Source: Paenibacillus sp.
GTDB lineage: Bacteria > Bacillota > Bacilli > Paenibacillales > YIM-B00363
DNA: 64,000 nucleotides
Direction of reading: 5' to 3'
Assembly (NCBI RefSeq): GCF_031177825.1
Contig: NZ_JAPSKE010000012.1
Coordinates: forward strand, 95,987 to 159,986
Made by a program: the position numbers and the translations under genes. Positions 19,165 to 27,444 of the stretch are shown piece after piece (within the stretch, counting starts at the first letter, position 1; every line of letters begins with the position of its first letter). The notes under the pieces were generated by a model. The model was given only the letters and a program-made list of their open reading frames with translations, had not been told where the DNA came from and did not search any database.

Positions 19165-21419
19165 GACGGTTCGCCCGGCCCCGCCGCGCCGCGGTAGCGT
19201 ACGATGCAGCCGTACGTCTCGCCCGAGGCGACCCAGAGCGCGTCGTCTTCCGCGTCGTAGACCAAACAAGAGATGTAGTGGATATTGGCCCACTCGGTGT
19301 CGACGTCCCTTAGCTCGGGGTTATCCTTGATCACCCGGGGCCGGCCCAGATCGACGAAGCCCTCGTCCCGGGAATAGCGGAACACATGACCGGCATCGTT
19401 CGGACCGCCGTAGACGCCCGCGATCGCCTCGTCCCCGAGCCGGACGAACTCCCGAAGCTCCCCGCTCGAGTACAGCCGACCGTACGTCGTCTTGCGCCGC
19501 AAATCCGGCGACAAGGCGAACAGCATGCCGTCGTACGTGCCTCCGACGACCGTGCCGTCCGCCAGCAGCGCGCCGCCGGTCAGCGTCGCCAGGAACGCTC
19601 GGCCCCGGATGGAAGGCGCTCGCGCGGCTAACGTCTCGTTGCGCCCCTCCGACATGTCGTACACCAGGAGCTCGTCGTTCTCCCCGGAAAACAGCAGCCT
19701 GCGGTCGTCGAGCTTCAGTACGCGGCCGTCTTTGGCCCGGACGCGCGCGTTCGGCAGCGGCGCGCACGCCCCGGTCGCGCAATCGAGCGTATGGAGCGCC
19801 CCTTCGCGGTCGCCCGCGAGAAGAACGCCTCCCCCGAGGTCGCAGTGCAGCGTCGCGAGCGTCGCGCCGCCCGGGACCGCAACCGCGACCGTACGGACCG
19901 CGCCGCCGGCGAGATCGATCGACGCGACGCGGCCGTCCGCGGTCAACGCTGCGATTCCGCCGTCTCCCAAGAGATCGATGCAGGAGATCGCGGCCGCCCC
20001 TTCGTTCACGACCGTCGCCTTCGCCGGCCCGACGCCGTCCCGCTCGAGCTCGAGCAGCAGCGTACGCTCCGTGCCGCTCACCGCGTACAGCCGGCCGCCC
20101 GCGCTCCGCATATGACGCACCGCCGTGTCCGCCCAATCCAAATGCTGATGCAGCGGAATCGTACGGGTGTCGTTCGCGACGATATGCATGTACGCCGGCG
20201 CGCCTACGCCGTTGTAGTCGGGCTCGCTGTACGGTCGCAGCGCGGCGTTCGGCGCGTCCGGCCCCGGCGGCTGCAGCCGCTTCGCATCCACGGCCAGGAT
20301 ATACGGCGAAAATTCGCCGCAGACGTCCACCATGTGCAGCCGCCCGTCGTCGTCGAAGATCATCTCGCACAAATACTGAGAGTCCTTGCCCGAAGGCGTG
20401 ACGAGTCCGAGATTTTCGGGAGCCCCGCCGTTCAAGATATCCCAGCGGACCAATCGGATCGGGCTGTAACCGTCGTACGTCTTCAGTCCGTAATACAAGA
20501 CGAAGTCGTCGTCCGCCGCGAGGCCGCCGACGCCGTACGGGTTGACCGGCCGCTGCGAAGGAAGATGTATGGGACCGTGTCTCGTCGCTTCGAGCGTCTC
20601 GGGATCGAGCTCGATCATCTCGCCGTCCATATTGTCGACCATGAAGATGGTGTTTCGCGGGGAGTGGACGGCGAAGATGAATTGCCTCCGATGCTTCGTC
20701 CCGTTCGGCGACAGGAATCGCACCTTCAAATCTTCGATGCGGTCGCTCGCCGGATCGTACCGCCACACTCCGCCGGTGTACGAGCTGCCGTACAACCGAC
20801 CCTCGCGGTCTTTCACTAACCGGCAAGAGGAAAACTCGGACACCTTCCCGTAATCCTTCACTTCGTTCGTGTCCAGATCGAGCCGATAGAAGTGACCTCG
20901 CATGTACCCGAGAAAATAGTAATACCGCGGGTCGTTCCCGAGCATGCCCCCGTAGATGCTCTCCCTCGGCACGGGAATGCCTCGGACCTGCACTTCGTTC
21001 GCGTCCGGATCGACGATCATTAAGATCGAGCCGGGATACCCTTCCCACGGATGCTCGTAATACTGCTCATACATCCACTGCTTGTGCCCGGGCGCCGGCG
21101 CGGTGTTATGCGTCGCCAGGATCAGCCGGCCGTCCGGAAGGAAGTCGATGCTCGTATGGATCTTGCTCGGCGGCATCTGCCGCGCGTCGACGATCCACGC
21201 TTTGGCGACGTCGAAGACGAGCCGAATGTCGCCCGTCTTCGGGTAATACTCGTAGAGCAGCGCTGTAAGCGGTTTCTCGTTTTCCCCGCACACGCTTACG
21301 TAAAACCGGCCATCGGGCGATTTCGCGAAATCCCAAACCGCGTTATGTCCTTCCGCGTTCGGCAGCTGCGTAAATCGAGTCAGCTCCTCAGGCAGCGCCG
21401 CCAGCAAATTGTCGACCAT
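19161..21419 (-). CDS. Cytosolic beta-propeller protein
   Basis: The 752-residue protein is made of repeated four-strand blades with 'DGRLILATHN', 'DREGRLYGSSYTGGVWRYDP', 'DDDGRLHMVDVCGE' and 'DGTVVGGTYDGMLFALSPD', typical of NHL/WD-type propellers, perhaps two propellers in tandem (breaking near residue 400). There is no signal peptide or membrane segment. Function is unknown. Such proteins may be lyases or lactonases, or may bind partners. It is the first gene after the promoter at 21480-21508, with a strong GAGGGGGAAG site before its ATG, so it should be among the best expressed of the block. Confidence 0.75.
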   Translation of the reverse strand: MVDNLLAALPEELTRFTQLPNAEGHNAVWDFAKSPDGRFYVSVCGENEKPLTALLYEYYPKTGDIRLVFDVAKAWIVDARQMPPSKIHTSIDFLPDGRLILATHNTAPAPGHKQWMYEQYYEHPWEGYPGSILMIVDPDANEVQVRGIPVPRESIYGGMLGNDPRYYYFLGYMRGHFYRLDLDTNEVKDYGKVSEFSSCRLVKDREGRLYGSSYTGGVWRYDPASDRIEDLKVRFLSPNGTKHRRQFIFAVHSPRNTIFMVDNMDGEMIELDPETLEATRHGPIHLPSQRPVNPYGVGGLAADDDFVLYYGLKTYDGYSPIRLVRWDILNGGAPENLGLVTPSGKDSQYLCEMIFDDDGRLHMVDVCGEFSPYILAVDAKRLQPPGPDAPNAALRPYSEPDYNGVGAPAYMHIVANDTRTIPLHQHLDWADTAVRHMRSAGGRLYAVSGTERTLLLELERDGVGPAKATVVNEGAAAISCIDLLGDGGIAALTADGRVASIDLAGGAVRTVAVAVPGGATLATLHCDLGGGVLLAGDREGALHTLDCATGACAPLPNARVRAKDGRVLKLDDRRLLFSGENDELLVYDMSEGRNETLAARAPSIRGRAFLATLTGGALLADGTVVGGTYDGMLFALSPDLRRKTTYGRLYSSGELREFVRLGDEAIAGVYGGPNDAGHVFRYSRDEGFVDLGRPRVIKDNPELRDVDTEWANIHYISCLVYDAEDDALWVASGETYGCIVRYRGAAGPGEPS

Positions 21420-21479
21420 CCCGCTTCCCCCTCGACTCCCCGTATTCCGTTTTTCCGTTCTATTCCAGTTGTTAAGGAA

Positions 21480-21508
21480 ATTCTATATTCGGCGCCCCCG
21501 ATAGTCAA
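21480..21508 (-). promoter_or_regulatory. Sigma-A promoter of the 21419-8828 catabolic operon
   Basis: On the minus strand TTGACT (21503-21508) and TAGAAT (21480-21485) are separated by exactly 17 bases. An imperfect palindrome (AAGTATACAT) lies about 12 bases upstream of the -35 and could bind the adjacent IclR-family regulator. No terminator-like hairpin lies between this promoter and the first gene. Confidence 0.75.
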
Positions 21509-21561
21509 CGATTTTTTCATGTATACTTAAACTTTTTTTATTTATGAAAAATGAAACCAAA

Positions 21562-21588
21562 AAAGCCCCCTGCATCGCAGGAGGCTTT
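21562..21588 (-). terminator. Intrinsic terminator of the IclR gene
   Basis: The minus strand forms AAAGCCTCCTGC-gat-GCAGGGGGCTTT with one mismatch, followed by more T residues. It lies about 20 bases after the IclR stop and separates this gene from the operon promoter. Confidence 0.85.
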
Positions 21589-21609
21589 CGAGCCGCGGAC
21601 GGCCTGTTT

Positions 21610-22380
21610 TCAATTTTGCAGATACACTTTATTGCTAATTTCCGTACAAGCTTTCTTGATCCAAAACCGCGTATTTTCCCATAATTCGTCCGTAATCCGG
21701 ATCGCGGGAATCGACACGCTGACGGAAGCGACCACGTTGCCCTCCATGTCGTAGATCGGCCCGCCCATGCAGTGGACGCCCTCCACCGATTCGCCGTAAT
21801 TGTACGCGATCTCCTCTTCGCGCACCTTCGCGAGCTCCTCTTTGAGCGCATCGACGGTCGAAATCGTTTTGCTTGTAAACGTTTTTAATTTTTTCTTTGG
21901 ATACAGCGCGTCGATCTCCTCTTCCGGCAGACGGGAGAGCAAGATTTTCCCGGAAGCGGACGCGTGAAGCGGCAGCACCGAACCGAGGCTGGTGGAAAAG
22001 CGGAACGGCTGCGCGATTTGCTTTTCCGCGATATAAACGACCTTGTCTTCGCTGCGCACGCCCAGCAGAATGACTTCCTTCAGCTGTTCCGCCATCCTGC
22101 CCGCGATATGGAAAAACTCCGCCGTCAAGCTGGTGCTCTTCCGGTGCTGTACCCGAATTTCGAAGAGCTTGTAGCCCAGTCGGAAATTTTTGCCCGTGCT
22201 GTCCGACTCGAGATACCCTCGGCTCAGCATGTTCTGAAGCAGTTGATACGTGCTGCTTGCGGGCATGTTTAGCGACTTCGCGATTTCCGTCAGCGTATAA
22301 GAATCTTTATCTCCCGAATACAGTTCGAATATATCTAGAACGCGGTCCGCCGATTTCACCTTAGGCGATGGTTGATCCAA
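21610..22380 (-). CDS. IclR-family transcriptional regulator
   Basis: This 256-residue regulator has an N-terminal winged helix ('KSADRVLDIFELYSGDKDSYTLTEIAKSLNMPASSTYQLLQNM') and a C-terminal effector domain ('GSVLPLHASASGKILLS', 'IAYNYGESVEGVHCMGGPIYDMEGNVVASVSVSIP'). The start is TTG at 22380 behind GAGGGAGGG. It lies between the two large catabolic operons and has its own promoter and terminator, so it is the natural candidate regulator of the 21419 operon, probably responding to a pathway intermediate. Confidence 0.9.
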   Translation of the reverse strand: MDQPSPKVKSADRVLDIFELYSGDKDSYTLTEIAKSLNMPASSTYQLLQNMLSRGYLESDSTGKNFRLGYKLFEIRVQHRKSTSLTAEFFHIAGRMAEQLKEVILLGVRSEDKVVYIAEKQIAQPFRFSTSLGSVLPLHASASGKILLSRLPEEEIDALYPKKKLKTFTSKTISTVDALKEELAKVREEEIAYNYGESVEGVHCMGGPIYDMEGNVVASVSVSIPAIRITDELWENTRFWIKKACTEISNKVYLQN

Positions 22381-22408
22381 GGATATCCCTCCCTCTTTCT
22401 CCGAAAAT

Positions 22409-22438
22409 ATTGTAACGTATCCGTCGTCCGGGTGTCCA
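22409..22438 (-). promoter_or_regulatory. Promoter of the IclR gene
   Basis: On the minus strand TGGACA (22433-22438) and TACAAT (22409-22414) are 18 bases apart, about 29 bases upstream of the TTG start. A 6-base inverted repeat (CGTCGT..ACGACG) flanks the -35 and may be an autoregulatory operator. Confidence 0.6.
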
Positions 22439-22449
22439 CGACGAACCTC

Positions 22450-23298
22450 CTACCACCCCTCCCCGCTCCTCCACATCGTCCAGCAGCGCCCGGGAACGTC
22501 CGTCCGGAACGTCTCGATATTGCCGTTGTCGGCGACCGTGACGTACGCATCCCGGCCGTCCGCTCCGCCGAACGTCACATTCGTGCACTGCTTCCCGATC
22601 AGCGCGATCTCCTCCAGAAGCTCTCCCTCCGGGGACAGCTTTGCGATGCAGCCTTTGCCGAATCTCGTCACGTACAGATTCCCCGCCGCGTCGCAGCGCA
22701 TCCCGTCCGATAGATGGTCCTCGAAACGGTGCAAGAGCCTCTTGCCCGACACCGCCCCCGTTCCGCTCACGTCATACGCCCATACGGTACGCTGCAGCGT
22801 CTCGGCCACGTACAGCGTTCGTTCGTCGGGGCTGAGCTCGATGCCGTTCGTCGTCCCCATGCCGGACTCGAGCAGCGCGGCGGTTCCGTCCGGATCGATC
22901 CTCCACAGCTGTCCGGTGCCGTCGTCCCAAAGCGGGTCGCTTGCGAACAGCGTCCCGTCGGCGCGGATCGCCAGATCGTTCGGTTGATGCATGCGCGGCT
23001 CATGGCAATGCACCGACACGCGCCGCGTCGAGAGCTCGATCTTCAGCACGTTATGGCCGGCGAAGTCCGCGACGAACAAGGCGCCCTCCTTCGGGTACGC
23101 CCGCATGCCGCAGCCCATGCTGCCTTCCGGCAGGGAGACGAAGAAGGAGACCTCCCCTCCGGGGGACACCTTCCCGATCGCCCGAGGCCGGCCGTCATTG
23201 TACGCGACGGCGTATAGATTGCCGTCCGGGTCGCAGGCGGGGCCTTCGATCCCTGCCGCGAACGCCCCTCGCTTCGTATACTCGCGCGCGAACGTCAT
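22450..23298 (-). CDS. SMP-30/gluconolactonase-family protein
   Basis: The 282-residue six-bladed propeller belongs to the SMP-30/gluconolaconase/LRE family. The metal-site residues are visible: E18 in GIEGPACDPDGNLY, the Asn of HQPNDLA, the Asn of GTTNGIELSPDE and the Asp of LSDGMRCD. The reaction is probably hydrolysis of a sugar lactone made by one of the dehydrogenases. The ATG at 23298 overlaps the permease stop as ATGA. It is the last gene of the transport chain, followed at 69 bases by the IclR gene. Confidence 0.88.
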   Translation of the reverse strand: MTFAREYTKRGAFAAGIEGPACDPDGNLYAVAYNDGRPRAIGKVSPGGEVSFFVSLPEGSMGCGMRAYPKEGALFVADFAGHNVLKIELSTRRVSVHCHEPRMHQPNDLAIRADGTLFASDPLWDDGTGQLWRIDPDGTAALLESGMGTTNGIELSPDERTLYVAETLQRTVWAYDVSGTGAVSGKRLLHRFEDHLSDGMRCDAAGNLYVTRFGKGCIAKLSPEGELLEEIALIGKQCTNVTFGGADGRDAYVTVADNGNIETFRTDVPGRCWTMWRSGEGW

Positions 23299-24281
23299 TC
23301 GACCATCCCCGATCGTTCGATGCCCTCGGTGAACCAACGCTGCGCGATCATGTACACGATCAGCGGCGGCAGGATGATGAGGAACGCCGCGGCCATCTTC
23401 GGCCCTTCGGCGATCGGATCCTTGCCGGCGTCGGCGCCGAACGTCAGCGACTGGTTGCCGATCAGCTGCATCTCGAGCGCGCTGAGCCGGATGGATAACG
23501 GCGTGAACCCTTTGCTTAGAAACAGCGTCGCCTCGTAGTACATGTTCCAGTACCAGATGAAGGAAAAGAGGAACACCACGAGACAGGACGCGCTCGCGAG
23601 CGGAAGCATGATCCGGAAAAACAAACGGAACGCGGAGGCGCCGTCCATCCTCGCCGCTTCTTCCAGCGCCTTCGGTTGAGACAGGAAAAACTGGCGGAAA
23701 ATAATGACGAACAACGCGCCGCGCAGCCCCTGCCCGAGCAGCGCGGGCACCAAGAAGACGAACGGCGTATGCAGCCACCCGAGCTGCTGGTAGATCATGT
23801 ACAAAGGAACGATGGTAATTTGCGGCGGCACCAGGAACGTGACGATCGTCAAAAAGAAGAAGACGTTCTTCCCCGGAAACTGCAGACGGGCCAGCGCGTA
23901 CCCGGTGATCGCGCAGGAGAACACCTGAAACGCGGAGCCGAACAAGGCGATCGTCAGCGTGCTCGCGAACGACTGCGGATAGACGAGTCCGTTCCAGGCG
24001 TCGATGAAGTTCTGCGGATCGACGTTCCGCGGGATGACCCCTACCACCGGGTCGATCAAGTCCTCCAAGCTCTTCATGCTCGTCGAGATCATGTCGATGA
24101 TCGGACGGACGTACAAGAACGCGATGACCGTCAAGACGAGCAAAATGACGATCTTCGCGATCCAGCCGTCGTTCACGTTCTGCCCGACCGCAAGCCTCTT
24201 CAGCTGCAACGCCATCCGATTCGGCGTCCTCTCCGCCGTCCGGAGCCCCTCGAGCCGCCGCGCCGTTCTCTCCGGCTTCAT
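23295..24281 (-). CDS. ABC sugar permease, MalG type (second pair)
   Basis: The 328-residue protein has six predicted helices and the coupling EAA loop 'EEAARMDGASAFRLFFRIMLPL', as in CUT1-family MalG-like permeases. A cytosolic extension of about 45 charged residues precedes the first helix ('AKIVILLVLTVIAFLYVRPIIDM'). The ATG at 24281 gives an ATGA overlap with its partner permease. No own binding protein or ATPase is coded next to it, so it probably shares the MsmX-like ATPase at the head of the operon. Confidence 0.9.
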   Translation of the reverse strand: MKPERTARRLEGLRTAERTPNRMALQLKRLAVGQNVNDGWIAKIVILLVLTVIAFLYVRPIIDMISTSMKSLEDLIDPVVGVIPRNVDPQNFIDAWNGLVYPQSFASTLTIALFGSAFQVFSCAITGYALARLQFPGKNVFFFLTIVTFLVPPQITIVPLYMIYQQLGWLHTPFVFLVPALLGQGLRGALFVIIFRQFFLSQPKALEEAARMDGASAFRLFFRIMLPLASASCLVVFLFSFIWYWNMYYEATLFLSKGFTPLSIRLSALEMQLIGNQSLTFGADAGKDPIAEGPKMAAAFLIILPPLIVYMIAQRWFTEGIERSGMVE

Positions 24282-25174
24282 CTTCGCCCGCCTCCCATCT
24301 CCGACGCCCGATACGTCAATCCGAGCGCCGCGCCGATACATAGTAAGACTAAACCGAAATACAACCATGCCATCGCGCTTGCGTATCCATACCCCGTCGT
24401 CGCCTTGAACATATTATCCTGCACGACCTTAAGGACAGGGTTGAACGGGTACGTGAACAAGTCGACGATCGTATACACCGCGTTCAGCCCGACGAACGGA
24501 ATCATCGCGGGGTACGTAATTTTCCAAAAGCTTTCCCACGGCGACGCGCCGTCGACGCGAATCGCCTCGTACAGCGTTCGCGAAATCGTCTGGAAGCCGG
24601 CGAGGAAGATCAAAATTTGCACCCCGGAGTACCATAAGATGATCACCGCCTTGCTTAGCACGCTTACGATCGCCTCCGCGACGGAGCCTCCGAAGTACAA
24701 ATCGACGACGTCCTCGACCCGGTATTGCTCCATGAACGGGAGCTCGCCCGAGCCTTGCCGGAACAGCTCCATCAACACCTGACCCGTCGCGAAGATGACG
24801 GGCAGGAAGAACACCGTCCGCATGAACCCCCGAGCCGGGAACTTCTGATTCAGCAGAAGCGCGACGAAGAACGCGAAAATTAAAATCAACGGAATCATGA
24901 GCAGCATTTCTTGAAAATACGTAATCAAGAGAATCGGATATTCGTTGTTCTCGAACAGCATCCGGTAATAATTTTCGAATCCGACCCAATGGTATTGAAA
25001 GCCGCCGCTCGTAATCGACACTTTATTGAAACTGTTGTATAACGACCACCCGACCGGGAAGAGAACGAAGGATAAAAAACCGACGATCCACGGGAGCATA
25101 AACAAGTACCCCATGCCATAAGTCTTCCAGCGAAACAGCAGGTACGCCTTGCGCTTCTCGACGCTCGAATTCAC
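24278..25174 (-). CDS. ABC sugar permease, MalF/UgpA type (second pair)
   Basis: The 298-residue protein has six predicted helices ('GYLFMLPWIVGFLSFVLFPVGWSLYNSF' is the first) and the EAA loop 'YEAIRVDGASPWESFWKITYPAMIP'. A periplasmic-side insertion of about 45 residues ('ELFRQGSGELPFMEQYRVEDVVDLYF') separates helices and is typical of the UgpA/LplB group. It starts at GTG (25174), overlapping the DUF5696 stop as GTGA. Confidence 0.9.
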   Translation of the reverse strand: MNSSVEKRKAYLLFRWKTYGMGYLFMLPWIVGFLSFVLFPVGWSLYNSFNKVSITSGGFQYHWVGFENYYRMLFENNEYPILLITYFQEMLLMIPLILIFAFFVALLLNQKFPARGFMRTVFFLPVIFATGQVLMELFRQGSGELPFMEQYRVEDVVDLYFGGSVAEAIVSVLSKAVIILWYSGVQILIFLAGFQTISRTLYEAIRVDGASPWESFWKITYPAMIPFVGLNAVYTIVDLFTYPFNPVLKVVQDNMFKATTGYGYASAMAWLYFGLVLLCIGAALGLTYRASEMGGGRR

Positions 25175-27444
25175 CGGTCTTCCCCGCCTCCTTCCTTTAC
25201 GTAGAATTGCATCGCGTTATAGTCGACGGTGACCTTGGTGCCGTCTTCGTACGTCGTGACGAACACGCCGTCCTCCGCTCGCTCATGGTCTTCGATCCGC
25301 TGGTGGTACACCGCGGCAAGCGAATCGAATTTCGCGTATTCCGCCGCGATCCGATCCTTCCATACGGCGAATTCGCTGCTGTACACGTCGCCGTAATCCG
25401 TGTCGGTCAACGCGCGGCTCGGCGCGTACGTCAGCTTGAAGGAAGGGATCGCGCCGTATTCGATCGCTTTCAGCAAGTCGAGATCGTATTGATTGCGCAA
25501 ATTGCCCGGCGTCGAAGTATAAGGAACCGCGCCGTGAACGGCGATCGGATAGAACGGCACCGTCTCGTCGACGATCAAGTCGTAGCTTGACTCCAGCGGA
25601 AATTCCTCGACCAGCTCCGCGTATTTCAGCGCATAATCGTACCCCCGCTTCACGCCGACGGAGCCGAATTCGTTCTTCGTATACCGGAGCAGCGACGAGT
25701 AGTAGTAGGCCGTGTCCGCTCTGGAGAGGCGCGCGTCGGCGTTATAGTCGCTGTACAGCAGGTTGCCGGGACCGTCGACGTAATGGATGCCGCTCGCCCC
25801 GATCCGCCCGAGCGCGTCGATCACTTCCTTCTGACCGCGAATCGCTTTCGCCGGATGCACGATGAAGTCGCCCAGCACGCCAGGGATCAGCGTGAATTCG
25901 TCGTTGAATCGGAATCGACCCTGGAGCACGGTGGAATCGATAGCCCGGACGCCGTCCGTTCTCATCGAGAAATCGGAGTGCTCCGGGCGCTTCCAACCGA
26001 CGGTATCCTCGAACAGCACCGGAATCCCCTTCTCCTTCATCGTGCTTACGAAGGCTCTCGCGCCGTCCGTCCCGCCGATGTCTTTCGCGATCGGAAGCCG
26101 CTGGTCCGTGCTCGCGCGGCCGCTGCGCTGCCAGCCTTGGAAGGTGATCCGAAGGTTCGCGACCCCTTCTTGGAGCAGCTGCTCCACGATGCGCTCCGCC
26201 TGCCGGAACGTCGTGGCCGGTTCGTACCGATAACCGCCGAATTTCGGCTTCATTCCGCCGCCGATGAGCGACAGATGCAGCGGGATGCGTTCGGTCGGCG
26301 CAAGCCGCTCCGGCAGCATGTCGTTGTCCTCCAAGTACTGTCGGTACGCATGGGCCATCCCGACGTAATCGGCTTCGTCTCCATGAAGCAGCCGATATTC
26401 GACGCGCCGATCCGTCGACGCCCGCTCCGCTTCGATCGTCTTTACCTTCTCGTCCGTAAGCCCGCTCACTCTTCGCCCGTACTCCTGCCGATACGGGAAG
26501 TTGACGCTGAGCGAATGGTACGAAGAGACGATCCCGGACGGAAGGGCCCGGATCGACGCGTTATATTTCCCTTCCGACACGATCGCCGCGTACGCTTCGT
26601 CCCCTCTCGCAAGGCCGAATACGGGGTAACTGATCGGCTCCCGCTTCGGCTTGAAGAAGCCCTCTTTCAGATGGGCGGGATCGTCTCCGTAGATGGCGAA
26701 ATCGTAACCTCTCACATGAGCCGGCGGACGGGAGTCGTACCGAATGATCCCTCCCGGACCGTCGGGAACGAAGAGGTAGCCTTCCTCTTCCTTCCCGGCG
26801 ACCGCGCCGAAATACGGGAGCGGGTTGAGCGAGAACAACTTCATCTCTCCCGCCTCCTTCAAGCCCGCATCCGGAATGCGCAGCTCGAAGCCGGCTTCGG
26901 TTAAGACGTACTGCATCGCGAAGGAGAGGTTCAGCTCCCCGTAATCGTACGTGATTTGAATGCCGTCCCGGATCGGGACGTAGGTCGCGTTCAGCTTCGG
27001 ATCGAGCGAATTGCTTTGGATTCGGCGCGTGCTCGCGCCGGCGACGTACTCTAAGATGAACGGGGACTGCAGGTTTTCAAGCAACGCCCCTTTCACCGTT
27101 TCCTTTTCGATTTGCGAGGCGGGCGGATTGCTCCTCCATAAAAATCCGCTCTCCTTGTTGCGGACCGCGATTTGGCTCGTCTTCGGATCGACGTACAGCG
27201 CGAATCGCCGATTTTGCGCGACTTCCGCGAAGCCGTCGGGGCCGGTCGGAGGCGCGACCCATGGATCTCCTTGGAACACCGGGAACGCGTTCCCCGGGGG
27301 GGCGTCGATCCCCATCTCTTGCAGGCCGGGGAGGCGATCCCACCGACCGCTCGCGAACAGGAGGCTTCCCGCCGTCAGAAGGCCCATCGCCAGAACGATC
27401 AAGAGCCGCGTCGAGACGCTTGTCGGCCATATCCTTCTAAGCAA
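25171..27444 (-). CDS. DUF5696 protein, membrane-anchored, glycoside-hydrolase-like
   Basis: The 757-residue protein starts with a signal or anchor helix ('TRLLIVLAMGLLTAGSLLFASG'), then a beta-rich domain ('RFALYVDPKTSQIAVRNKESGFLWRSNP') and a TIM-barrel-like C-terminal half ('NLRITFQGWQRSGRAS..ILFEDTVGWKRPE' and 'GIHYVDGPGNLLYSDYNAD'). I recognise this as DUF5696, found almost only in Paenibacillaceae sugar-transport loci. Its strand order recalls GH-type barrels, with acidic residues at strand ends. The TTG start at 27444 is fixed by GGGAGGTGA and an 8-base overlap with the NHL-YIP1 gene. Confidence 0.8.
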   Translation of the reverse strand: MLRRIWPTSVSTRLLIVLAMGLLTAGSLLFASGRWDRLPGLQEMGIDAPPGNAFPVFQGDPWVAPPTGPDGFAEVAQNRRFALYVDPKTSQIAVRNKESGFLWRSNPPASQIEKETVKGALLENLQSPFILEYVAGASTRRIQSNSLDPKLNATYVPIRDGIQITYDYGELNLSFAMQYVLTEAGFELRIPDAGLKEAGEMKLFSLNPLPYFGAVAGKEEEGYLFVPDGPGGIIRYDSRPPAHVRGYDFAIYGDDPAHLKEGFFKPKREPISYPVFGLARGDEAYAAIVSEGKYNASIRALPSGIVSSYHSLSVNFPYRQEYGRRVSGLTDEKVKTIEAERASTDRRVEYRLLHGDEADYVGMAHAYRQYLEDNDMLPERLAPTERIPLHLSLIGGGMKPKFGGYRYEPATTFRQAERIVEQLLQEGVANLRITFQGWQRSGRASTDQRLPIAKDIGGTDGARAFVSTMKEKGIPVLFEDTVGWKRPEHSDFSMRTDGVRAIDSTVLQGRFRFNDEFTLIPGVLGDFIVHPAKAIRGQKEVIDALGRIGASGIHYVDGPGNLLYSDYNADARLSRADTAYYYSSLLRYTKNEFGSVGVKRGYDYALKYAELVEEFPLESSYDLIVDETVPFYPIAVHGAVPYTSTPGNLRNQYDLDLLKAIEYGAIPSFKLTYAPSRALTDTDYGDVYSSEFAVWKDRIAAEYAKFDSLAAVYHQRIEDHERAEDGVFVTTYEDGTKVTVDYNAMQFYVKEGGGEDR

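Noticed and set aside
18766..19293. A longer minus-strand frame covering the GDPD-like motif, which could look like a complete 175-codon gene.
   Set aside because: Only about 40 codons match GDPD; the rest is out of frame with the FAD oxidase coding sequence and shows no similarity.
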